Below are positions 1 through 7,883 of a DNA stretch of 64,000 nucleotides, one piece after another. The translations under genes and the position numbers were made by a program. Source of the DNA: an uncultured Lachnospiraceae bacterium. GTDB taxonomy: Bacteria > Bacillota > Clostridia > Lachnospirales > Lachnospiraceae. The notes under the pieces were generated by a model. That model saw only the letters and a list, made by a program, of their open reading frames with translations, ran no database searches and had not been told where the DNA came from. The stretch covers positions 43,517-107,516 of the forward strand of contig CADBPM010000110.1 of the NCBI GenBank assembly GCA_902796595.1. Reading direction: 5' to 3'. The stretch's first letter is position 1. Every line of letters starts with the position of its first letter.

Positions 1-194
1 GCGCAGCAGTGCCTGTTTACAAGTATTTTATTCCTGTATACAACAATGTTCTTGTCATGACCGGAGCTCTTGATGGGAAAATTGATATTTCAGGGCTTCT
101 TATAACTGCAGGCGTTGATATAGCTGTCACAGTTGCTCTTGTTTTATCAATGGGCAAAATGTTTAAGAGCGAGAAATTTATCTTTTTGAGTTAA
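1..194 (+). CDS. ABC transporter permease, C-terminal fragment (5' end outside the window)
   Basis: This open frame enters from the left edge and ends at a TAA, so only about 63 C-terminal residues are seen. They contain IPVYNNVLVM, a hydrophobic helix (LLITAGVDIAVTVALVLS) and a closing MGKMFKSEKFIFLS. A terminal membrane helix followed by KMF-SE-(I/L)F is typical of the end of NatB-type ABC-2 permeases, which export sodium or small molecules with a separate ATPase. A GTG at 9 is an internal valine, not a start. nrdG follows 18 bases later, so the two may be co-transcribed. The family call is from a short tail only. Confidence 0.55.
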   Translation, partial: AAVPVYKYFIPVYNNVLVMTGALDGKIDISGLLITAGVDIAVTVALVLSMGKMFKSEKFIFLS

Positions 195-212
195 TGATTT
201 AGTGGAGTTTTT

Positions 213-740
213 ATGCATTACGGACAGATTTTTAAGGCAGATACGGCAAATGGTGTAGGAATGAGAGTAAGCCTCTTTGTCTCAGGTTGTACAAACCATT
301 GCGAAGGGTGTTTTCAGCCTGAAACGTGGGATTTCAACTACGGACTTCCTTACACCAAAGAAACAGAGGATTTAATTGTAAATGAGGTGGCAAAGCCTTT
401 TTATGAGGGTCTTACTGTACTTGGCGGAGAGCCGATGGAGCCGGAAAACCAGGAAGAGGTCATGAAACTTGTAAAAAGGGTAAGAAAAGAAGCACCCGAA
501 AAGACTATATGGATCTATTCGGGTTTTACTTACGAAAAAGATCTTTATAAGGGCTGCCGTAAATACACTGAATTCACAGATGGTATTCTTGATAATATTG
601 ATATCATGGTGGATGGAAAATTTGTCCTTGCTCAAAAGAATATCACTTTAAATTTCAGGGGTTCCGAAAATCAGAGGATAATTGATATGAAGGCAACGAG
701 AGAAAAAGGTGAGGTTGTTTTATCCCCTTTGAACGACTGA
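213..740 (+). CDS. nrdG: anaerobic ribonucleoside-triphosphate reductase activating protein
   Basis: A 175-residue radical SAM enzyme. The cluster motif is C26-x3-C30-x2-C33 in GCTNHCEGC, followed by FQPETWDF, the usual NrdG context, and the GGEP motif occurs in VLGGEPMEPEN. The family uses S-adenosylmethionine and a [4Fe-4S] cluster to install the glycyl radical on NrdD, which makes deoxynucleotides without oxygen. The length matches the family. nrdD itself is not in the window; the preceding gene is an ABC permease. A terminator follows at 829. Confidence 0.93.
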   Translation: MHYGQIFKADTANGVGMRVSLFVSGCTNHCEGCFQPETWDFNYGLPYTKETEDLIVNEVAKPFYEGLTVLGGEPMEPENQEEVMKLVKRVRKEAPEKTIWIYSGFTYEKDLYKGCRKYTEFTDGILDNIDIMVDGKFVLAQKNITLNFRGSENQRIIDMKATREKGEVVLSPLND

Positions 741-828
741 GAAATCATTGAAACTTACAATAATTGTAATTATTTCACAAAAATCTATTTTTTTCGTTGA
801 AATGCATAATTTAAGAGTTCTAAATTCT

Positions 829-860
829 ACGCATCCGTCAATAGACGGGTGCGTATTTTT
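829..860 (+). terminator. rho-independent terminator after nrdG
   Basis: An 11-bp stem, ACGCATCCGTC with GACGGGTGCGT (one G-T pair), has an AATA loop and is followed by ATTTTT. It separates nrdG from the coiled-coil gene. Confidence 0.85.
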
Positions 861-995
861 ATGTTAAGATAATGCCTGTTTGTTACAGGGGTCTGAAAAA
901 GAAATCATTATGAATTAAATCTATGCATAATCCGTTCGGATATTCATTGCAAAGCAGACCTATTCTATAGTTCTTGTTCAAGGAGGATATGATCC

Positions 996-3900
996 ATGTA
1001 TAAAGATGACAGAAAAAATGCGAAAGTCATAAAAAAACTGATGACCGGCGTGCTTGCTTTTGCAGTGGCAGCAGGCAGTATCATAGGGATTCCAAGATTG
1101 GGGGCGCGAACGTACGCAGATGAATTTGTACCTGAAAGAACAGCTGTTGTAAAAGCGCCAGACCCAAGGGCTTTTGCAGCAAAATCTTCTGATGAAGCAA
1201 TTTATAAACCGCAGAACAGCAACCCTACAGGAAAGAGCAACGGTTTTATACTGGGGTATGAAGCGATAAGACAGGGAACTTACAAGACCTTTTTATTACC
1301 AGTGGATACATGGTCACCATGGATAGATATTACAGAAGATTTAAAGAAGTTGCCTGTAAGTGCTGTTGAAGGAGATAATACTAAAATTACTTTTAGTGGA
1401 ATAAAGAGCGCTGTAAATAATCTTGAAAACTCATTTACTGCAAAAGAAAAGGCTTTGAATCCAGATAATAAAATATGGCTTGACACAGGAAAGGGCCTGG
1501 TGGACTGGCAGGATGGAAATGCATCGTCCTTTTTTAGAGGCCTTTGCAAAGCTGTTAATGGTGTTAATAATGGGGTTTTTATAAGTGATTTTTCCTACTC
1601 GATGTCAGATTATTATGAAAATACAAATGATATGAATAATATTACAATTACTCATATTTATTATATTAATTATCTTGCGAAGGCAGAAGGAAGAAAACCA
1701 CTGTATGCATATTCCGAAAAAGGTTGGAAAGCGGGAGGTAAGTATGGCTCATTTTCAGCATATCAAAAGCCGTCAACACTCGAATGGATATGCCTTGATC
1801 CTAATATGAGAAATAAAAAGGGGGATTATAAATGGATGAATCCAGGTGGCTATGTACTCCCTGCATTTGTTTTTAACGGACGCCCTGTTATGGCTTCGGC
1901 AAAGGGGATGGAGACGGGACCGACCATGAAAAGCTTTTCTGACCTTAAAAATGCGGCAGTAACTGTTGTAGACAGTAGCATAAAGTTCTCGGATATCAAA
2001 ATGAAAAATGCAGTCATAAGAGGGGCAAAAGCAGGAGAAACATATAGTATCCCTTATGACAGTGCAGATGCAGGAACATACATAAGTACTGTAATCTATG
2101 ATGCAGATGGAAGTGAACTTTTCTATGGAAGACTTGAAAAAGCAAATGAAAAGGGAGGTAGTGCAAAACTTGTAATGCCAGAGCTTCCTGATCCGGAGAG
2201 AGACTATACAATGGCTGTTTTTGCAGAGAAAGCAAATGGACTTATTGCGGATAAATGCAGTGAGCCTGTGTATTTTACGATTTCTCATGGTGCATCCGTT
2301 AAAGAATTGCAAGAGAGAGCAGATGAACTTTCTGCAAAGATAACAGGCTATGATAAAAAGATAGCAGAGATAAACGAGCAACTTGCCGCAGAAAACAGTT
2401 TACATGCTAAGGAAGTAGATGAACTTAATGAGTCTATTAAAACAGGCAATGCGGAACATGCAAAGGAAGTGGATGAGCTTAATAAAAAAAGAGAAGAGAT
2501 AGAAAAGACTCTGCAGGAAGTAAATTCGCAGATTGCTGCTATAGCTGGAGGAGAAAATATCTCTGGTGAGGAAGGGCTTTCAAGAATAGCCGAGAAAATA
2601 GAGAACTTAAAGGGAGAAGTTGCAAGCGAAACTAAGAAGGCAGATGACCTTATGGTTGAGCTTGACAGGGAGAAAAGGAGAGCTGATAAGGCAGAAAACG
2701 ATTATACAAGGGAAAAGGATAGAGCAGATAAGGCAGAAAGCAATCTTGAAAGAGTGGAAAAGGAAGCAACTGACAGGGCTTTAAAGGCAGATGAAAAGAT
2801 TGCTGCTCTTAAAATGGAACTTGAAGGACTGAATAACAGGATAACAGAAATAAGCGGAAAGCTTAAAGAGTCAGAGAAGACCATTACTGAGGTAAATGAG
2901 AAATTTGATGCTGTAGCTAAAGAAAATGATGGACTTAGAGGTGAAAATGAGAAGCTTTCCGAAGAAACCTCTAAAAAGAGTGATATTATAAAAGAAAAGG
3001 AGGCTGCTTTAAATGAACTTGCGGCCTTAAAGCAAAGTCTTGAAAATGATAAGGCGGAGAATGCAAAGAAAATTGAAGAACTTGACAGTACAAGAAAGAA
3101 AATAGCTGCTGAATTGGAGACGATAACCCGCAAACTATCTGAAAATGGCGGAAAAGGCAGCGCTTCGGGCAGTAATGATGTAAAAAGTGATATTGCCGGT
3201 GAAGAGGGATTAAGCTATATAGAAAAAAGAGTAGACGAACTGCTCAAGAAGACACAGGAAAAAACTGAGGAAGCCAATGAGCTTGGAAAAAGTGTTGAGA
3301 ATTTCAACAAGACGATTGATGATCTTAGAAAAACACTAAAAAATGCCGGTATTGAAGGTGATGATATAACTGAAGCGGTCAATAAACTTGTTGAAGAAAG
3401 AAATAAAGCAAAGGATGAAAAGATAGCAAATGCAGATAATGATAAGGAGATCCTTGCTATTCGCGAAAAATATCAGCAGGAAGTATCAAAACTGAATGAA
3501 ACGGTGGCAAGACTCAATAAGGAGCTTATTGAAGAAAGAAACAAAAATTCAATACTAAGAGCTGATATTGCAGGAAATAACGCCAGCACTGGAGCGATAA
3601 AGAATGCAAATGAGATGCTTGCTAAGGACAATAAGACTTTAAATGAAGGAAACAAGACTCTTGCTTTAAAAAATTCGGAACTTGAAAATAACAATAAGGC
3701 ATTAAAAGAAAAGAACGAAGGTCTTGAGAACACCAACAGGGAACTTGCAGAGAAAAACAGCAAACTTATAAGCGACAACAGGACGCTTTCTGAAAAATGT
3801 TCTAATGATACAGACACAAGGGATAAACTTACAAAAGACAATAAGCAGCTAGTGAAGGAAAATAGGGAATACAGATCTTCACTGAAGGCAGTTCAGAAGC

Positions 3901-4637
3901 AATATAAGCTTTTGAAGCAAAAGGTAGGGAAGTTAGACAATAAGAATAAGAGTTTTGCGGCAGAGAATAAGGCTTTAAGGAAGAGACTTGCGGTCGCAGA
4001 AAAGAAAAATAATATCAGAGAAAAAAAGCCCAGTGTGAAAGAAGTGGTGAAGTATGTCACCGTTCCTTCTTCTGTCACCTATGATACAGCCCCAAAAGAA
4101 AACCTGATAACAGGTAAGATGGCTACGATAAAGGATGATGCTGTGTCTGTTGCTGAAAATGAAGCAGGCAAGTCTTCTGAAAAGAATGTAAGTACAGTAT
4201 CAGCAAAAACTGATAGTAAGAGCACAGAAGACGTTATTTCTGAAAAGGAGACAGACCTTGACAGGGAGAATCCTGTGGCAGAGACAGCAACCTATTATGA
4301 TTATGATGCGATGCCGGAATCTGGCAATTATGACGAAGATGAATACATAGTTAAAGATGAAAATACAAGTGAAAGCGCCATAAATGCAGGAGAGAATGCA
4401 AGTCCTTCGGGTATAGAGGGGAAAGGAAACTACACTGATGAAAATGGAGAAGTGATTCCGGTTGATTTTGAGGATGATACTGCAAATGCTTCTGAAAGAG
4501 AGATGAGCAGAGGTGTAGATACGGTAACTGTATTTATGATAATTCTTCTTATGCTTATCTTTGTATGCTGTGTTTTAGCAATAATAAGGCTGTTGAATGG
4601 AAATAAGAATAAGAGCAATAAGTCCGGCAGAAGGTAA
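996..4637 (+). CDS. secreted, membrane-anchored giant coiled-coil protein, function unknown
   Basis: A 1213-residue protein I do not recognise. A basic N-terminus with a hydrophobic stretch at about residues 18-33 (MTGVLAFAVAAGSIIGI) looks like a signal peptide. Residues about 45-430 are globular, with aromatic-rich and Ig-like beta segments. Residues about 435-1030 are continuous heptad-like coiled coil rich in E, K, N and L. Residues about 1030-1170 are acidic and probably disordered. A single membrane helix (TVFMIILLMLIFVCCVLAII) sits near the end with a short basic tail. A module beginning GEEGLS recurs about 213 residues apart (near 521 and 734), which suggests internal duplication. An AGGAGG stands before the ATG. 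The type IV prepilin-type peptidase gene starts 12 bases after its stop, suggesting co-expression. No catalytic motif is visible; a surface stalk or adhesin role is only a guess. Confidence 0.8.
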   Translation: MYKDDRKNAKVIKKLMTGVLAFAVAAGSIIGIPRLGARTYADEFVPERTAVVKAPDPRAFAAKSSDEAIYKPQNSNPTGKSNGFILGYEAIRQGTYKTFLLPVDTWSPWIDITEDLKKLPVSAVEGDNTKITFSGIKSAVNNLENSFTAKEKALNPDNKIWLDTGKGLVDWQDGNASSFFRGLCKAVNGVNNGVFISDFSYSMSDYYENTNDMNNITITHIYYINYLAKAEGRKPLYAYSEKGWKAGGKYGSFSAYQKPSTLEWICLDPNMRNKKGDYKWMNPGGYVLPAFVFNGRPVMASAKGMETGPTMKSFSDLKNAAVTVVDSSIKFSDIKMKNAVIRGAKAGETYSIPYDSADAGTYISTVIYDADGSELFYGRLEKANEKGGSAKLVMPELPDPERDYTMAVFAEKANGLIADKCSEPVYFTISHGASVKELQERADELSAKITGYDKKIAEINEQLAAENSLHAKEVDELNESIKTGNAEHAKEVDELNKKREEIEKTLQEVNSQIAAIAGGENISGEEGLSRIAEKIENLKGEVASETKKADDLMVELDREKRRADKAENDYTREKDRADKAESNLERVEKEATDRALKADEKIAALKMELEGLNNRITEISGKLKESEKTITEVNEKFDAVAKENDGLRGENEKLSEETSKKSDIIKEKEAALNELAALKQSLENDKAENAKKIEELDSTRKKIAAELETITRKLSENGGKGSASGSNDVKSDIAGEEGLSYIEKRVDELLKKTQEKTEEANELGKSVENFNKTIDDLRKTLKNAGIEGDDITEAVNKLVEERNKAKDEKIANADNDKEILAIREKYQQEVSKLNETVARLNKELIEERNKNSILRADIAGNNASTGAIKNANEMLAKDNKTLNEGNKTLALKNSELENNNKALKEKNEGLENTNRELAEKNSKLISDNRTLSEKCSNDTDTRDKLTKDNKQLVKENREYRSSLKAVQKQYKLLKQKVGKLDNKNKSFAAENKALRKRLAVAEKKNNIREKKPSVKEVVKYVTVPSSVTYDTAPKENLITGKMATIKDDAVSVAENEAGKSSEKNVSTVSAKTDSKSTEDVISEKETDLDRENPVAETATYYDYDAMPESGNYDEDEYIVKDENTSESAINAGENASPSGIEGKGNYTDENGEVIPVDFEDDTANASEREMSRGVDTVTVFMIILLMLIFVCCVLAIIRLLNGNKNKSNKSGRR

Positions 4638-4649
4638 AAGAGGAACTCT

Positions 4650-5171
4650 ATGAATGGTGTATTTGGAAAGGATGAAAGACATAAGACAATAGCAACATTA
4701 CTGATTTTAATACTGCTATGCTTAGGCATAGCACTTAAATACAGAATTTCTGCTGATACACATCTGCTTTTGCTCTTTACGATCATGATTTTTGAAATCG
4801 GAGTTGTTGACAGGAAATATATGGTCATACCGGATAAGCTTTGCATTATGATATTTATTCTGGGCATAATAAGGAATTTTATGAATCTCAGGCTTATTAA
4901 AGAAAGCCTGTCTGCTGTGTGTGTTTTCGGCGTTATTTTTACTGCTATATATCTTCTAACCAAAGGAACCATGATAGGCGGCGGAGACGTGAAGTTTGTT
5001 TCTGCTGTTGGGCTTTTTATCGGGTTTTCAAGGCTTACAGAGGCTTTAATGCTTGGATGTGTGATCTGTATTGTAGTCTGTCTGGTTGAAATATGCTGCT
5101 ATCGTAAAAAAAGACCCTTTGCCTTTGGTCCGTATATTGCGACAGGTATTTATCTTGCTTTGTTAATGTAG
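4650..5171 (+). CDS. A24-family prepilin peptidase (methylase-less, TadV/CpaA-like)
   Basis: A 173-residue polytopic membrane protein with about six helices. The two catalytic aspartates of GxGD-type prepilin peptidases are visible: D54 in VVDRKYMVIPD and D113 in GGGDVKF, with a late FGPYIATG motif. The N-terminal methyltransferase domain of PilD/ComC is absent, so it is the short TadV/CpaA/FlaK-like form. The family cleaves type IV pilin-like leaders at the cytoplasmic membrane face. No pilin or assembly ATPase gene is adjacent, so its substrate is unclear. It lies 12 bases behind the coiled-coil gene, probably in one operon. Confidence 0.88.
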   Translation: MNGVFGKDERHKTIATLLILILLCLGIALKYRISADTHLLLLFTIMIFEIGVVDRKYMVIPDKLCIMIFILGIIRNFMNLRLIKESLSAVCVFGVIFTAIYLLTKGTMIGGGDVKFVSAVGLFIGFSRLTEALMLGCVICIVVCLVEICCYRKKRPFAFGPYIATGIYLALLM

Positions 5172-5181
5172 CTTAAATTCG

Positions 5182-5210
5182 TTGACGCGGGTGAACAAGT
5201 GTATTATACT
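5182..5210 (+). promoter_or_regulatory. sigma-A-type promoter for the PilZ gene
   Basis: TTGACG, a 17-base spacer, then TATACT, placed about 75 bases before the PilZ start. Confidence 0.65.
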
Positions 5211-5284
5211 TTACATTAAGAGCATGATTGTTATTGTAGTTGTTAAAGTTATTCAGTCCAAAACTATGAATCCGGGGTGGCATT

Positions 5285-5638
5285 ATGGAAAAGAGAAAGT
5301 ATAAGAGAATACCTGTAAAGCTTGATCTTGAGATATCATCTCTCTTCAGGCAGGACAATGAACAGATAGCAAATGTTGATGCACCGATTGATGTTATCAA
5401 TATATCAAGAGGCGGGATTGGCTTTATAAGCAACAGGGAACTTCCAATCGGTTTTTATTTCAACGCAAGGATACAGCTTAATAATGATGATGCGGAATCA
5501 GCTTTCTACTGTGTAGTGGAGATAATAAGACGACAGCCGGCAGAAGGCGGCAGGATAGAGTATGGATGCCAGCTTATAGGCTTTCCGCCAGTGCTCAATT
5601 ATATATTTGATGATCTTGAAAAGGCAGGAGCAGTTTAA
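5285..5638 (+). CDS. single-domain PilZ c-di-GMP receptor
   Basis: A 117-residue PilZ domain. Both ligand-binding signatures are present: R4-x3-R8 (RKYKR) and N39-x-S41-x-x-G44 (NISRGG). The family binds cyclic di-GMP and changes motility or surface functions through a partner. There is no extra domain, so it must act by protein contact. It has its own promoter and a terminator-like hairpin downstream. The FliK-like gene that follows, and GGDEF genes elsewhere in the window, fit a motility role; the specific target is unknown. Confidence 0.88.
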   Translation: MEKRKYKRIPVKLDLEISSLFRQDNEQIANVDAPIDVINISRGGIGFISNRELPIGFYFNARIQLNNDDAESAFYCVVEIIRRQPAEGGRIEYGCQLIGFPPVLNYIFDDLEKAGAV

Positions 5639-5646
5639 ATGTGAGA

Positions 5647-5683
5647 CCCGGAACATCGCTTTAATACGGTGTTCCGGGGTTTT
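5647..5683 (+). terminator. terminator between the PilZ and FliK-like genes
   Basis: CCCGGAACATCG pairs with CGGTGTTCCGGG (one G-T pair), followed by GTTTT. It lies just ahead of the AAGGAGG of the next gene and may be only partly effective. Confidence 0.7.
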
Positions 5684-5701
5684 GACTTTAAGGAGGTTTT
5701 T

Positions 5702-7702
5702 ATGCCTATTGACATACGCAGGATCAATTCGGGACAGAATAATCTTAATGGAAATCAGCCATCTATAGATACAGGCAGGACTGAGGAAGTATCAAGGACT
5801 CAGGGAACTTCCTCATCCAGTGTAAATTATGGGGCTTTAAAAGAAGGGCAGGTTTTCAGTGGTCAGGTGACAAATATAACTCCGGACAGGGTCACTATTG
5901 AGCTTAAAGGGGGAGAAACTCTCGAGGCAAGATATGATTCAAAAAGTGAACTGGTCATAGGAGATGGTGCGAGATTCAAGGTTATAAGCAATGATAATGG
6001 AACTATCGTGCTTAAGGCAATGAACAGTTCGAGCAGCATTGACTCGGCAGTTTTAAAGGCACTTGAAGCCAACGATATGCCTTATACTGAGAGAAATGAG
6101 GAGCTGATATCTTCACTCTTGAAGAATGAATTTCCGGTTAACAAGCAGATGGTTAACAAGATCCTTACCCAGTCACTTATGAATCCGGATATTTCGCTTA
6201 AGAACCTTGTTACAATGAACAAAATGGGACTTCCTATAGAACCGGAAACAACAAGGATGTTTGAAAATTATTCAAATGCCAACGGTGATATAACTCCGGT
6301 CGTAAAAGATACTTTTAATGATATGTTGTCCATGATAGATGGCTTGCTCTCGGATGGGTATACAGATGAGGCTTCTGCATTCGCCGGACAGACGTTGGAT
6401 ATACTTAATATCGGAGAAGGCGGAAGTACAGATTTTTTAAATATTCTTGAAGATGGAAGCGTTATATCTGAAGGTGAGATTACAACGCCTGACAACTTAA
6501 GGGAATTTCTTTCAGAGGTATTTTCAAAGGAAGAGGCAGGAGAAGAGGCTTTATTATTTCTTAGAGACAATGTAACAGGTGAGAATGAGGGAAGACTTGA
6601 AGAAAAACCTGCTTTAAAAGAAGGAGAAGCAAACAGCGCAAATGTTCTGTCTACTGGGGAGGAGAATGCGGGAATTCCTATAACAGGAGATACCAGGCTT
6701 GCCAAGGTGTTTACAGATGTAGAACGTCTGGAGATTTTTTCTCTTTTTGAAAATTCTGATAATGCAGATGCCGGTGAACTTCAGAAATTGCTTAAAGGGT
6801 CTATTAGCATGGAGGATTTCACGGAACTTCTAAAGACTCTACCTGACGAAGCAAAGAAATCTGAGCTGCCTGAAACATTGAAAAACTTTGCAAAGAATGT
6901 TTCAACAAGCTTTACTGAAAATGAGAATTTAAGGGAAATAATGCCTAAGGAGGCAACGCTTGCCGGTGAAGCAGATGCTTTAAGCAATCTCCTTAAGAGC
7001 GGAAAGCTCACAAAAGACCAGATAAGCGGGGTTCTTCACTCAAAGGATTTTACAAGAACTCTTAAGGCTTTGCTGTATTCTGATTGGACACTGGCGCCTG
7101 AAGAATTAAATAAAAATGCTATAAAAGAGCTGTATGACAGGGTTCAGAGACAGAGTTTAGCTATAGAGACGGCAGCAGGCAAGGCTGTTGCAAGCGGCTT
7201 GCTTGATAATAATGCATTGAAACAGGATATGGGGAACATGAACCAGAATCTTAATTTCATGCATATGTTAAACAACCTTATGACTTATGCCCAGCTTCCT
7301 GTGCGTATGACGGGACAGACTGCCGCAGGCGACCTGTATGTATATCATAACAGGCACAGAGGTAGACAAAATCTGTCGGAAGGGGTGTCCTGTCTTCTTC
7401 ATCTTGATCTGAGCCACCTTGGGGCAATGAATGTAAGGATAGAGATGAAGGGGGTGAATGTCACCTCTAAGTTTTATCTGGATGACAAGGAGAGTGCAGA
7501 TCTTATAGCGTCGCATCTTCATGAACTTGATGAGATCATATCAAAGCATGGCTTTGTTGCAAGCAGTTCTGTTGTTAAAAAGAATGACAGAAATGATGTT
7601 TTTGCAAGGGAGGGTGGTCAGGCAGATTTTATCAAGGATTTTGTAGAAAGGGAAATGCCGGAAGGCAGATTTACAAGATACACTTTTGATATGCGTGCAT
7701 AG
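5702..7702 (+). CDS. FliK-like protein (flagellar hook-length control C-terminal domain)
   Basis: A 666-residue protein. The start chosen is the ATG behind AAGGAGG; an in-frame ATG 33 bases upstream lies in the terminator hairpin and lacks a ribosome site. Residues about 1-45 are Ser/Thr/Asn-rich; about 50-110 form a small beta domain (GQVFSGQVTNITPDRVTIEL); the middle is acidic and low in complexity. The C-terminus, about 560-640, reads LLHLDLSHLGAMNVRIEM and LIASHLHELDEIISKHG, the pattern of the Flg_hook domain of FliK, which measures hook length during flagellar export. No other flagellar gene is nearby, so it could also be a FliK-related export substrate of other use. It follows the PilZ gene. 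Confidence 0.65.
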   Translation: MPIDIRRINSGQNNLNGNQPSIDTGRTEEVSRTQGTSSSSVNYGALKEGQVFSGQVTNITPDRVTIELKGGETLEARYDSKSELVIGDGARFKVISNDNGTIVLKAMNSSSSIDSAVLKALEANDMPYTERNEELISSLLKNEFPVNKQMVNKILTQSLMNPDISLKNLVTMNKMGLPIEPETTRMFENYSNANGDITPVVKDTFNDMLSMIDGLLSDGYTDEASAFAGQTLDILNIGEGGSTDFLNILEDGSVISEGEITTPDNLREFLSEVFSKEEAGEEALLFLRDNVTGENEGRLEEKPALKEGEANSANVLSTGEENAGIPITGDTRLAKVFTDVERLEIFSLFENSDNADAGELQKLLKGSISMEDFTELLKTLPDEAKKSELPETLKNFAKNVSTSFTENENLREIMPKEATLAGEADALSNLLKSGKLTKDQISGVLHSKDFTRTLKALLYSDWTLAPEELNKNAIKELYDRVQRQSLAIETAAGKAVASGLLDNNALKQDMGNMNQNLNFMHMLNNLMTYAQLPVRMTGQTAAGDLYVYHNRHRGRQNLSEGVSCLLHLDLSHLGAMNVRIEMKGVNVTSKFYLDDKESADLIASHLHELDEIISKHGFVASSSVVKKNDRNDVFAREGGQADFIKDFVEREMPEGRFTRYTFDMRA

Positions 7703-7737
7703 GGATACTTGGGGAGCATTGGAAAGGATGAAGGATA

Positions 7738-7775
7738 CCCCATGCATGTAAAATCGCTTTCAGCGATGCATGGGG
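7738..7775. repeat. nested palindrome, hairpin family with an ATCGC...GCGAT core
   Basis: The outer arms are CCCCATGCAT and ATGCATGGGG. Inside lies TGTAAAATCGC then GCGATG, which is also found at 23258. A second small hairpin (GAGGCATCCC, TAC, GGGATGTCTC) follows at about 7780-7802. There is no T-run, so it is not a classical terminator. Confidence 0.7.
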
Positions 7776-7807
7776 CTGCGAGGCATCCCTACGGGATGTC
7801 TCAGGTC

Positions 7808-7836
7808 TTGACCAGACGAAAACACCTTGCTATAAT
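7808..7836 (+). promoter_or_regulatory. promoter for leuS
   Basis: TTGACC, a 17-base spacer, then a perfect TATAAT with an extended -10 (TGC before it), 47 bases before the leuS start. Confidence 0.85.
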
Positions 7837-7883
7837 TAAAAACTGAGTGTGTCATTCAAATTTTAATAAATAAAGGACTTAAA

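Noticed and set aside
1773..2381. Cys-rich 202-codon open frame on the minus strand
   Set aside because: Antisense to the coiled-coil gene, no ribosome site, composition explained by the opposite frame.
5669..5701. Upstream start for the FliK-like protein
   Set aside because: It lies inside the terminator hairpin without a ribosome site, while AAGGAGG stands before the ATG at 5702.
7738..7802. Start of a CRISPR array or small RNA gene
   Set aside because: Palindromes are nested and not spaced as direct repeats with spacers; no cas gene in the window. They fit the dispersed hairpin family instead.
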